Source: DASUPK01 sp963744105 (GTDB lineage Bacteria; Actinomycetota; Thermoleophilia; Solirubrobacterales; 70-9). Taken from it: a DNA stretch of 64,000 nucleotides. Where the stretch lies: contig CAVUSJ010000005.1 of NCBI GenBank assembly GCA_963744105.1, positions 1-64,000 of the forward strand. The letters are read 5' to 3'. Both the position numbers and the translations under genes were made by a program. Under the pieces are notes generated by a model. That model was not told where the DNA came from. It saw only the letters and a list, made by a program, of their open reading frames with translations, and did no database searches. Positions 7,677 through 14,263 of this stretch are shown one piece after another; positions within the stretch are counted from its first letter, which is position 1, and each line of letters begins with the position of its first letter.

Positions 7677-8116
7677 GCGGCGCTGCTGAGAACGCGGCCG
7701 CTCCGACTCGAGGATCTCAGAGAGCTAGGGAGTCGTTTCGGTCATGCCACCGTCTCCCCCTCTCAGCACTGGATAGGGCCCGGCCCGAGCCGGAGGTGCT
7801 GAGGTGGCGGTGTGCTTCGAGCGCTAGGGCGACACGACGGTCGCCGTCGGCGTGATCGAACTCGCCGCGCCGTCGCGCTGCTCGTTGGGACAGCGTGCTG
7901 GGGGTCATAAGACATCGAACCTTTCGTGCCCTCTGTAGCGGGTCGCACGGAAGGAAGAGGGATGACCCAAACGAGCGAAGTTGCGGGCACCGAGGAAAAT
8001 GATCTGACCGCAGCGCCAGCCCAACCAGCTTACTCCGGCTTCCTAAGTCGCCCCGAAGGCTTCCGGGACGAGAGGCACGTTCGTCGGGAGGATTTCCCGG
8101 GCGCAGAGGGTCGTGA
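7677..8116. other. 440-base stretch without a supportable gene
   Basis: The stretch between the methyltransferase start and the kup remnant has open frames on both strands, but none shows a recognisable family, a ribosome site with plausible spacing, or balanced composition. It may contain the native upstream region of kup or rubble from deletions, given that the next locus is itself broken. Confidence 0.5.
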
Positions 8117-8787
8117 TTGTCTCGGGGTCGCCTCGGCCGCCGTCTTCGCCTCGAGCATGGAAAGCAGTACTCCGCCGAGAGATACTGCGGAGGCGATAAG
8201 GAAGAGGACGCGGAGGCCGTTCGCAAGCGCTTCGAAGCGCTGAAGGACACCAAGCGGGACGTAATCACCGACGCCAGCAAGGCCGTGCTCGCACTTGGCG
8301 CCCTCGGCGTCGTCTACGGCGACATCGGGACGAGCCCGCTGTACACCGAGCAGGTCATCTTCACGACCCACCAGCCGCCGCGCATGCGACGACGGCTGGC
8401 GTCTACGGGGTCGTCTCGCTGATCTTCTGGGCCCTGACGATCATCGTCTCAATCAAGTACGCGGGGTTCATCATGCGCGCCCACAACCGTGGGGACGGCG
8501 GCATCATGGCGCTGGCCTCCCTCCTCCAGCGTCACAAGGCCACCCGCGTGGCGACGCTGGTGACCCTCGGCATCTTCGGCGCCGCGCTGTTCTTCGGCGA
8601 CGGGATCATCACGCCCGCGATCTCGGTCCTCGGCTCGGTTCAGGGCCTGAAGGTGATCGAGCCGCAGCTCGCTCACCTCGTGCTGCCGATTTCGGTTGTG
8701 ATTCTGCTCGCCCTCTTCTTCATCCAGCGGCGCGGGTCGGGCACGATCGGATTTCTGTTCGGTCCCGTGATCCTGATCGGCTCGTGG
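8117..8787 (+). pseudogene. kup: KUP-type potassium transporter, N-terminal remnant, frameshifted
   Basis: The segment encodes the first third of a KUP/HAK transporter (normally over 600 residues): LALGALGVVYGDIGTSPLYT in one frame, then, after a frame change near 8380-8395, AHATTAGVYGVVSLIFWALT, IKYAGFIMRAHNRGDGGIMA and the helices FGAALFFGDGIITPAISVLG and LPISVVILLALFFIQRRGSG. The frame change fits loss of one base. Similarity stops near 8787 in FLFGPVILIG, where the frame runs into an unrelated GNAT sequence. The 5' end overlaps repeat copy 10, so the true start is obscured (an in-frame GTG lies at 8285). It cannot make a working K+ transporter. Confidence 0.85.
8155..8210 (-). repeat. Dispersed repeat copy 10, L arm with start of R, reversed
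   Basis: On the minus strand it shows a degenerate CTCCTCCGACATCGCCCACG, then CAGTATCTCTCGGCGGAGTA and CTGCTTTCCATGC, where homology stops. It runs into the 5' part of the kup remnant in the same open frame, which suggests the repeat landed on, or was joined to, that gene. Confidence 0.8.
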
Positions 8788-9465
8788 ACGAGCATTGCGG
8801 AGGGGACTGAGGGAGCCTCGGTCGAGCGTGTCCCTGGCGCCACGGTCGCCGTGTTTCCGGCCGGTCCTGAGCGGCTCTTCTACAACAACGCGGTGCTTGT
8901 GCAGGCCCTCAATCGGTCGCAGGCCCGGGAGGCTGCGGGTGCCATCGTTCGGGCCTACGAGGGCGCCGGGGTCGATCGCTATGCCATCTGGGCGCACGAG
9001 TCGGAGCAGGCGGCAAACACTGAGCTGAGCAGCCGCGGATTCCGGGTCGACACAACGACGCGGGCTATGGCGATGTCGCTCGACGAGATCACCCTGCCGC
9101 GTCCGGAGATCGAACTGGGACCGCCGGACTGGAACGAGTACCTACGGATCATCGAAGTTCCAGACGGGCTGCTCGCCGGCGTCGATCCAAGCCACTTCCA
9201 CGTCCTAGTGGCCCAGCTGGCAGGAGAGAACGCGGCACCGGGCATGGCCTACGACCACGACGGCGACTGCGGCATCTACAACGTGGGGACTCTCCCGCAC
9301 GCCCGGCGCCATGGGTTGGGCACCGCTCTGACGGGGCTGCTCCTGTACCAGGCGCGCGAGCGCGGCTGCACGACCGCCAGCCTGCAGTCGACGGAGATCG
9401 CGGAAGGCGTCTACACCGCGCTCGGTTTCCGGGACCTTGGCCGCTTCATCGAATACGTGAAGTGA
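8473..9465 (+). CDS. Chimeric frame: KUP fragment fused to GNAT acetyltransferase
   Basis: The open frame of 330 residues has about 105 residues of KUP membrane helices and then, from about 8788, a GNAT N-acetyltransferase module. The GNAT part has an N-terminal regulatory-like section (GATVAVFPAGPERLFYNNAV), a substrate-side sheet, the acetyl-CoA motif A around CGIYNVGTLPHARRHGLGTA and the closing AEGVYTALGFRDLGRF. No start codon with a ribosome site is evident right at the GNAT boundary, so it is probably the product of a deletion that joined two genes. Whether a soluble GNAT is still made is unclear. Confidence 0.65.
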   Translation: MRAHNRGDGGIMALASLLQRHKATRVATLVTLGIFGAALFFGDGIITPAISVLGSVQGLKVIEPQLAHLVLPISVVILLALFFIQRRGSGTIGFLFGPVILIGSWTSIAEGTEGASVERVPGATVAVFPAGPERLFYNNAVLVQALNRSQAREAAGAIVRAYEGAGVDRYAIWAHESEQAANTELSSRGFRVDTTTRAMAMSLDEITLPRPEIELGPPDWNEYLRIIEVPDGLLAGVDPSHFHVLVAQLAGENAAPGMAYDHDGDCGIYNVGTLPHARRHGLGTALTGLLLYQARERGCTTASLQSTEIAEGVYTALGFRDLGRFIEYVK

Positions 9466-9481
9466 GCTGCTCGCGGAGTTC

Positions 9482-10267
9482 TTAGGGAGTCGAAGACGGC
9501 TCGCTGGGGGCGCGGTACTCGGGGTTCGGATGGTCGGGCATCGAGAGATCCCAGTCGTAGGTGGAATTGCCGTAGGCCGGGACACCGCCCGCGTCTTTGA
9601 GGATCCGCGCGAAGTGAAGGATGTTCCAGGTCATGAAGGTGGTGTTGCGGCTGGTCCAGGCGTTCTCCGGCCCGCCGCTCATCGGGTCGGCGTAGGAGTC
9701 TCCGGGACCCGCCTCGCCGTTCCAATAGGAGTCGGTCTGAGGAGGCACGGTGACGCCGATGTGCTGCAAGGCGTAGAGGACCTGCGCGGAGACATGCTTG
9801 CCGCCGTCCTCATTGCCGGTGGTTACCGCGCCGCCGACCTTGCCGTAGTAAGACCACTGGCCGGCGTCATTCACGTCTCCTGAGTAGGCGTAGAGCCGCT
9901 CGATGATCAACCGCGTGGGCGAGGCCTGGTCGCCAAGCCAGATCGGGCCCGCGATCATCAGGATGTCGGCCGGCACGACCAGCTCGCGATAAATCTTCGG
10001 GAAGTCGTCCTGCTCGTAGCCGTGCTCGGTCATGTCGGGCCACACGCCGGGCGGAATCACGTGGTCAACGGTGCGGACGATGTCGACCTTGACCCCCACG
10101 CGGCTCATGATCGTCTGGGGGATTGAGAGCAACGCCTCGGTGTGACTCGGCTCAGGCGAGCGCTTGAGCGTCCCGTTGAAGATCACCGCCCGCAGGTCGT
10201 CGTACTTGGCGGGGGCCTCGTCCGCCTGCTTTTCGATGAAGCTCTGGATGTTCGATGGAATCTTCAT
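9482..10267 (-). CDS. NADPH-dependent FMN reductase / flavodoxin-like protein
   Basis: A protein of about 261 residues with the flavodoxin-like fold: first strand and FMN phosphate loop LRAVIFNGTLKRSPEPSHTE, the second strand with VDIVRTVDHVIPPG, then the central ADILMIAGPIWLGDQAS that contacts the isoalloxazine and the GKVGGAVTTGNEDGGKH strand-loop. It should bind FMN and reduce flavin or a quinone-like substrate with NAD(P)H in the cytoplasm. The ATG at 10267 gives the normal N terminus MKIPSNIQSF; a GTG at 10360 would add 31 residues with no family support. No clear Shine-Dalgarno sequence precedes either start. Confidence 0.85.
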   Translation of the reverse strand: MKIPSNIQSFIEKQADEAPAKYDDLRAVIFNGTLKRSPEPSHTEALLSIPQTIMSRVGVKVDIVRTVDHVIPPGVWPDMTEHGYEQDDFPKIYRELVVPADILMIAGPIWLGDQASPTRLIIERLYAYSGDVNDAGQWSYYGKVGGAVTTGNEDGGKHVSAQVLYALQHIGVTVPPQTDSYWNGEAGPGDSYADPMSGGPENAWTSRNTTFMTWNILHFARILKDAGGVPAYGNSTYDWDLSMPDHPNPEYRAPSEPSSTP

Positions 10268-10460
10268 CTGGGGAGGTCCGGCGAGCGCGCCGAGTATTAC
10301 AACCCGAGGCGCAGCATTGCCCGCCGGAGTCCCTCCCCACTCGAGCGGCGACGGCTGCACCGACGAGTGTCGCGGTATCAGCTAGCGGACCTTCGTCGCT
10401 TCTTCTTCCGACACGAGCGTGCACCCAACCGTGCACCCACTCGGGACTTTCGGCCGAACT
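10268..10460. other. Gap upstream of the FMN reductase
   Basis: No gene is supportable. It contains a short direct repeat, CGTGCACCCAACCGTGCACC, near 10420. Together with the transporter scrap that follows, the whole non-genic stretch is 357 bases (10268-10624). Confidence 0.4.
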
Positions 10461-10577
10461 GAGGTGACCTTCTCGTGCGTCGGGGCGCTGATCGCCTTCA
10501 TGATCGTTGTCTACCAGCAGATCGAGAACTATGTCCTGCAGCCGACGATCATCGGCAGGGCGGCGCGCGTCTCCGGC
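10461..10577 (+). pseudogene. AI-2E family transporter fragment
   Basis: About 38 residues (GALIAFMIVVYQQIENYVLQ then PTIIGRAARVSG) match the strongly conserved late segment of AI-2E/PerM permeases, where YQQxENYxLxP and a following IxGR are hallmarks. The rest of the roughly 350-residue permease is absent on both sides. This is a relic, most likely left by flanking deletions. Confidence 0.75.
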
Positions 10578-10624
10578 TCCACCGTGGGACGCGGGGGGCG
10601 TCGGGTGAGCCGCAACAACGCGGG

Positions 10625-11503
10625 CTAGCGCTCCTTCTCGAGCTTCAACTTCCTCGACTGGGTGCTGGGGTCGCCGCCCGTCGGGGTGTACGTGATCTTG
10701 GGCGTGACCTCGACCTTGCCCGTGTCGTTCAGCTTCCGCAGGTTCCTCCCCTTCGCCCGGATGGTCAGCTTCACGTCGCCCGGCGCTGTCACGGTCCTGC
10801 TGATCACGGCGGCGCCGGTGACCTTCAGGTCCTTGCCCGAGCCGGTGAGCTCGCCTGAGTTGGGAATGTTGACCTTGAGGGCGGCGGTGCCTTTCTTCTT
10901 GTTGCGTATGGTCCCGCCGAGGTTGAAGGTGTTATCCGGGACGAACACCGCCTGGATATCCAGGCTGATTCCGGTCTCGGGCACGAAGTCCGCGGCGGCT
11001 CCATCTGCCAGGTCCCCGGAGAAAGTCGCAAACTGACCCAGTGGATCCTTGAACGCACAGGGAGTAAATGACGTTGCCTGGAGTCCGAGCAGGTCACCCG
11101 GCCTCACCCGGACGTTCGCCGGGAATGTGTTCCCAGCCGTGCCGCCCGGCGTCACCCTCTGCGGACCAGCGTGGCCAACGACCTGGAAGCGCGCCGGATC
11201 AGCGAGCTTGCGAAAGACCTTCATCGTCAGCTCCCCAGAGGGTGGTTCTCCGGCTTGCACGGTCCACGATGTGATCGCACCGATGCCGGGCACTACGTAG
11301 GGGTTGCCCGAGCTCGCGCCCAGCGGGACGAACTCGGTCCCGGCATCGCAGTTGCCCGCGTTCGGATCTGCCACTTGACCGATCGTCACCGACGCTCCTG
11401 CCGGCGAGGCGCCCACGGTCAATGGCAGCGCCGCGAGCACGCCGAGTGAGAGCACGGCAGCGAACAGGTTTCTGAGGCCAAGGACTCTCATCGTGAACCC
11501 CAT
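10625..11503 (-). CDS. Secreted protein, paralogue 3
   Basis: A 292-residue exported protein; the signal peptide covers about residues 5-38 and ends near ASPAGASV. It shares with 3905-4753 the ASVTIGQ start, NPYVVPGIGAITSWTV, the LTMKVFRKL strand, VRVRPGDLLGLQA, a lysine turn (RNKKKGTAALKVNIPNSGE) and a final ITYTPTGGD strand with basic end. Two beta-rich domains are likely; function is unknown. The start at 11503 follows GAGGGGCTCGAG; an ATG four codons later is also possible. It overlaps the 3' end of the small gene 11488-11706 by 16 bases, so it may be the last gene of the ECF operon. Confidence 0.8.
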   Translation of the reverse strand: MGFTMRVLGLRNLFAAVLSLGVLAALPLTVGASPAGASVTIGQVADPNAGNCDAGTEFVPLGASSGNPYVVPGIGAITSWTVQAGEPPSGELTMKVFRKLADPARFQVVGHAGPQRVTPGGTAGNTFPANVRVRPGDLLGLQATSFTPCAFKDPLGQFATFSGDLADGAAADFVPETGISLDIQAVFVPDNTFNLGGTIRNKKKGTAALKVNIPNSGELTGSGKDLKVTGAAVISRTVTAPGDVKLTIRAKGRNLRKLNDTGKVEVTPKITYTPTGGDPSTQSRKLKLEKER

Positions 11504-11706
11504 CTCGAGCCCCCTCGGATCTCCGTGCCGAACGTGAGGCAGGCAACATCGACAACGGCTAGCTCCAGCTCGTAGCGGGCTATCTCGCGGAGGGTCTGCG
11601 GCGGGTGCAGCTTGTCCGCGCCGGACCGCTCGAGAACCGTCGCGAGCTTGTCCGCGGTCTCGTCGAGGATCTCAGCGATCTCCAGGATTTCCTCTGCGCG
11701 TCGCAT
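11488..11706 (-). CDS. Small helical protein, unknown
   Basis: A 72-residue frame with a strongly helical, acidic N-terminal half (AEEILEIAEILDETADKLAT) and a short tail. It starts seven bases after the stop of the small peptide gene at 11714 and overlaps the next gene by 16 bases, which fits an operon member. No ribosome site is obvious before the ATG, and no family is recognised, so this is a tentative gene. Confidence 0.42.
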   Translation of the reverse strand: MRRAEEILEIAEILDETADKLATVLERSGADKLHPPQTLREIARYELELAVVDVACLTFGTEIRGGSRWGSR

Positions 11707-11713
11707 CAGTCAG

Positions 11714-11890
11714 TCAAGACGATCGAATGCGAGTACTGGACTTGCCGGGATTGCAGTCGGCCGTGGACGGTTCGTCCGCAGGCTGCAGCCGCCAGCCCGC
11801 TTCGGGTGGGTCGGCGAGAACGAGCACGCCGCGGGCAGAGCGGGGAAGCTCCCAGCGTCCGTTCGTAAGCGTTTTGTCTAGGACGTTCAT
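11714..11890 (-). CDS. Small peptide A2 with conserved ELPRSARG core
   Basis: A 58-residue peptide. Residues 7-36 (TLTNGRWELPRSARG, then VLVLADPPEAGWRL) are almost identical to the product of 13744-13977, while the C-terminal halves differ. The start is supported by AAAGGAACACG directly before the ATG, the same ribosome-site type as the two tagged genes upstream. It lies 76 bases after the polyhistidine peptide gene. The tails lack a common cleavage or core-peptide pattern, so a RiPP precursor role is only a possibility. Function unknown. Confidence 0.65.
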   Translation of the reverse strand: MNVLDKTLTNGRWELPRSARGVLVLADPPEAGWRLQPADEPSTADCNPGKSSTRIRSS

Positions 11891-11966
11891 TCGTGTTCCT
11901 TTGCGTGTCGGCTTCGCCGCCGCGCCCGCGGGACGCGAGCGCGGCGGGATCGCCTGCGCACGACTG

Positions 11967-12161
11967 CTAGATGCCGCCGTCGCCATCGCTCGGACCGCCG
12001 TTGTTGTCGGCGTCGTGGTCGCCGCCGTTGTGCTGCGGGATGCCGTGGTGGTGGTGATGGTGGTGTCCCGCCATCGCGGCGGGTACGGCGACGCCAGCTG
12101 CGGCGATCCCGAGAACGGCGAGGGCCGCTGCCATTCGGGCCTTCATTGTTGCGAGCATCGT
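11967..12161 (-). CDS. Secreted polyhistidine peptide D with Asp/Gly C-terminal tail
   Basis: A 64-residue product starting MLATMKARM after the ribosome site AAAGGACCCACG. Residues 1-31 are a signal peptide (AAALAVLGIAAAGVAVPAAM, cleavage at AMA-G). The mature peptide is only about 33 residues: GHHHHHHHGIPQ, with seven consecutive histidines, then HNGGDHDADNNGGPSDGDGG and a final Ile. The same tail, nearly base for base, ends the lipoprotein at 12768-13109 and in weaker form the tautomerase at 13970-14263. The acidic, Asn/Gly-rich tail looks like a divalent-cation loop and the histidines like a transition-metal site; both are inferences. Confidence 0.75.
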   Translation of the reverse strand, partial: TMLATMKARMAAALAVLGIAAAGVAVPAAMAGHHHHHHHGIPQHNGGDHDADNNGGPSDGDGGI

Positions 12162-12187
12162 GGGTCCTTTCTTGATCGGGTTGCGGT

Positions 12188-12787
12188 TCATGTGAGGAAG
12201 CTCGATATGGCGCGCTCGATCGCCGGCCCCTGCCGCGGCCATTGCTGCGGCGGCGCCGCGCCCACAACCACGGTCGTCGCGGTCCCTCCGGCGACGATGC
12301 AGGCGATCTCGCGATAGCTGTGCCCGGTCGAGGACGTGTAGGTGTCGATGACGCAGGAACCCCGCGCACCCGGGAAGCGCAGGTTGGTCGCGGAGGCGAC
12401 AGGTGCCACGTTGACGTCGCCCTCATCGCGATTGTGGTCGACCCTGAAGCTTGCCCAGTTCGCCAGGGTCTCTTCCCCCTGCTGCGGCGTAGCGTTCAGA
12501 TAGCCGCGGATCTCTCCAGCCCCAGTCCGGAGGGCGGCCGTGACGGTGCCCGGGTCGGATCTGATCGAGGTCCAGCGACGCGGATAGGCAAGTCGGGCCG
12601 AGCCGTCCGGCAACCGGCTCTCCTGCCACCCGTGCGGCGGCGGCGAGGGACGAAGCCAGCCAAACGCTTGAGCGTTGCTCGCCGGCGCTGGAGCGTCGGA
12701 GCCACAGGCCACGAGGGCCGCCGCGCTCGCGAGCGCGAGCGCGGCGACGATCGCGAGCCAGGGACGGCTAGACGTTGCCGTCGCCAT
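12188..12787 (-). CDS. Lipoprotein C of the ECF operon, unknown domain
   Basis: A 199-residue lipoprotein with signal peptide WLAIVAALALASAAALVAC and lipidated Cys at about residue 28. The mature domain begins FGWLRPSPPPHGWQESRLPD and has ARLAYPRRWTSIRSDPGTVT, IRGYLNATPQQGEETLANWA, FRVDHNRDEGDVNV and a pair of cysteines (GSCVIDTYTS and EIACIV) that probably form a disulfide. This reads like an extracytoplasmic alpha/beta domain typical of Thermoleophilia lipoproteins; I do not know its function. Its first 20 bases overlap the end of the tagged lipoprotein upstream, indicating translational coupling. Confidence 0.75.
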   Translation of the reverse strand: MATATSSRPWLAIVAALALASAAALVACGSDAPAPASNAQAFGWLRPSPPPHGWQESRLPDGSARLAYPRRWTSIRSDPGTVTAALRTGAGEIRGYLNATPQQGEETLANWASFRVDHNRDEGDVNVAPVASATNLRFPGARGSCVIDTYTSSTGHSYREIACIVAGGTATTVVVGAAPPQQWPRQGPAIERAISSFLT

Positions 12788-13109
12788 CGCTCGGTCCGCC
12801 GTTGTTGTCGGCGTCGTGGTCGCCGCCGTTGTTCTGCGGGATGCCGGTCGACGAGCTGGGCGCGGCCGGGGCGTCGGAGGCGCCGTGGCCGCCGTTCGTA
12901 TTGCCGCCCGCCTTGTCCTGCGCTGAGGAGGCCGGCGGCGGCGATGCCGATGCGGCGGGTGCGGGGCTGCTGCTGTATCCGCCGCCGCAGCCCGCAGCGG
13001 CGATTGCGAGCGCGGCGAGCAGTGCTACGGCCGTCACCACCAGTGGTGACTTGCGGATCACTCGTTTCGACCTGGCCCGGCGGGATGCTCTTGCTTGCTG
13101 GGTAGACAT
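12768..13109 (-). CDS. Tagged lipoprotein B of the ECF operon
   Basis: A 113-residue product with a basic N terminus, a hydrophobic segment and a lipobox (ALAIAAAGCGGG, Cys near residue 41). The mature part is a low-complexity Ser/Pro/Ala linker followed by TGIPQNNGGDHDADNNGG and PSDGDGNV at the very C terminus. That tail is shared with the peptide at 11967-12161 (24 residues nearly identical, also at DNA level). GAGGAAAGGACACCAG precedes the ATG at 13109. It starts 20 bases after the sigma factor stop. A surface-displayed metal- or calcium-binding tail is a reasonable guess, not shown. Confidence 0.75.
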   Translation of the reverse strand: MSTQQARASRRARSKRVIRKSPLVVTAVALLAALAIAAAGCGGGYSSSPAPAASASPPPASSAQDKAGGNTNGGHGASDAPAAPSSSTGIPQNNGGDHDADNNGGPSDGDGNV

Positions 13110-13129
13110 CTGGTGTCCTTTCCTCGCCC

Positions 13130-13747
13130 TTACGTTCTGGCGATGGGGATGAGAGGCGTGATTGGGTCGCTCCCTTCCAATGACGTCCGCGGCCCCGACT
13201 TATTCCCGTGGGTGTCGGGACGTTCCTGGGCTTGACTGGAAAGCGACTTCGCGACCTGATCGCGGGCCCGGAACAGGCGGCTGGCAATGGTGCCCCCGCG
13301 CACACGCAGCGCCTTGGCGGCCTCACGGTAGGAGAGGCCGACGACATCGACGGCCAAGAGCACGTCGCGGAACTCAACAGGTAGCGCGTCGATCGCAACG
13401 AAGACCTCGCGCGTCTGTGCCGCGACTGCCGGCCCGGGGTAAACCCGGTCCGGCAGCTCCAGCGTCTCGAAATCTACGGCCGCGGCGGCAGGGCGCCGGG
13501 CGGCGGCGCGGTGCCGGGAGATGAAAGTGTTTCGCAGCACCCGCAGCAGATAGCCGAGGTCGTCGTCGTTTCGCAGCAGACGAGGCCGAGCGAGAACGCG
13601 TGCGTAGGTTTCCTGCACGAGGTCCTCGGCGTCCTCCCGCGAGCGGCATAGAGCCCAGGCGGCGCGAAAGAGCCGGTCGACATGGTCGCCCAGCGTCTCT
13701 GGATCGAGCACGCGCTCCGGCATCTCCTCCATGACGGGGGCGCTCAT
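13130..13747 (-). CDS. ECF RNA polymerase sigma factor
   Basis: A 205-residue sigma-70 family protein of the ECF type. Region 2 spans LGDHVDRLFRAAWALCRSRE, DAEDLVQETYARVLARP and the RNTFISRHR segment; region 4 is ALPVEFRDVLLAVDVVGLSY followed by the helix-turn-helix REAAKALRVRGGTIASRLFRARDQ. It directs transcription of a small regulon; its own operon is the likely target. The start MSAPVM at 13747 overlaps the stop of the upstream peptide gene as ATGA. No anti-sigma factor with a zinc motif is evident nearby, so control may lie with one of the small operon products or with the divergent LuxR regulator. Confidence 0.9.
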   Translation of the reverse strand: MSAPVMEEMPERVLDPETLGDHVDRLFRAAWALCRSREDAEDLVQETYARVLARPRLLRNDDDLGYLLRVLRNTFISRHRAAARRPAAAAVDFETLELPDRVYPGPAVAAQTREVFVAIDALPVEFRDVLLAVDVVGLSYREAAKALRVRGGTIASRLFRARDQVAKSLSSQAQERPDTHGNKSGPRTSLEGSDPITPLIPIART

Positions 13748-13977
13748 ACCTGGACGCCGTCCTCGTGGACGCACGAATCACGCGTCTGCTTGCCGGCGCA
13801 CTCCCGGCCGGGCGACGCGCGCAGCTCATCATCGGCCGCGGCTTGATCGTCGATTCGCCTTCGCAGCTGCCATCCCGCCTCCGGCGGATCGGCGAGAACG
13901 AGCACGCCGCGCGCTGAGCGGGGAAGCTCGTAGCGCCCGTTCGTCAGGGTTGCGTCTGGCGCCAGGAGGCTAGACAT
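13744..13977 (-). CDS. Small peptide A1 with conserved ELPRSARG core
   Basis: A 77-residue product whose residues 10-39 (TLTNGRYELPRSARG, VLVLADPPEAGWQL) match peptide A2 at 11714-11890 almost perfectly. The C-terminal half is unrelated to A2 and contains two cysteines. The ATG at 13977 overlaps the tautomerase stop by eight bases (ATGTCTAG) and its own stop overlaps the sigma-factor ATG, so it is translationally coupled on both sides. Tight coupling to the ECF factor makes a regulatory role, for example as a small anti-sigma partner, worth testing. No known family. Confidence 0.68.
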   Translation of the reverse strand: MSSLLAPDATLTNGRYELPRSARGVLVLADPPEAGWQLRRRIDDQAAADDELRASPGRECAGKQTRDSCVHEDGVQV

Positions 13978-14263
13978 TGACGTCGTCATCACTCGGGTCG
14001 CCGCTGCTGTCGGCGTCCCGGGTCGCCTTTGGTTGTTCGGCCACGGCCTCGGCCCGTGCCAGAGCCCTGATGTCATCGGCCAACAGGATTTGGCCGCCGA
14101 TTCCCCACTCGCCGTTCGCGACTTCCTCGAGCACGCACCACGTCATCTGGCGCAGGTTCTCGCCCTCGACCTCGACCATCGCTTCGGTGAGGCGTTCGAC
14201 GATTTCCTGTTTCTGCGGCGCAGTGAAGACGCCCTTGATGACCTTGACCTGGATGAGCGGCAC
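13970..14263 (-). CDS. 4-oxalocrotonate-tautomerase-like protein with Asp-rich tail
   Basis: A 97-residue protein starting with GTG then Pro (PLIQVKVIKGVFTAPQKQEI), so the mature N terminus would be Pro1, the catalytic base of the tautomerase superfamily. AAGGAGCACAAAC precedes the GTG. The core runs to about residue 62 (EEVANGEWGIGGQIL). An added C-terminal extension carries DADSSGDPSDDDVNV, a diverged form of the tail found on the two exported products of the same operon. This protein has no signal peptide, so the tail is not simply an export signal. Reaction: keto-enol tautomerisation, substrate unknown. Confidence 0.85.
   Translation of the reverse strand: MPLIQVKVIKGVFTAPQKQEIVERLTEAMVEVEGENLRQMTWCVLEEVANGEWGIGGQILLADDIRALARAEAVAEQPKATRDADSSGDPSDDDVNV

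Noticed and set aside
1..8210. Reading the repeat block as a classical integron cassette array
   Set aside because: No integrase gene is present, the sites lack the GTTRRRY/RYYYAAC cores, genes point both ways and the copies change orientation. Only the layout is similar.
1..8210. CRISPR array
   Set aside because: Copies are hundreds of bases apart, vary in length and flank whole genes; no cas gene is seen.
7717..8280. Minus-strand open frame ahead of kup
   Set aside because: The translation is low-complexity Arg/Ser/Pro and contains the translated repeat; no family or ribosome site supports it.
11714..13977. RiPP precursor peptides
   Set aside because: The two peptides share their N-terminal core but not a C-terminal core peptide, and no modifying enzyme (LanB/LanM, YcaO, radical SAM) is nearby. 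Kept only as a remote option.
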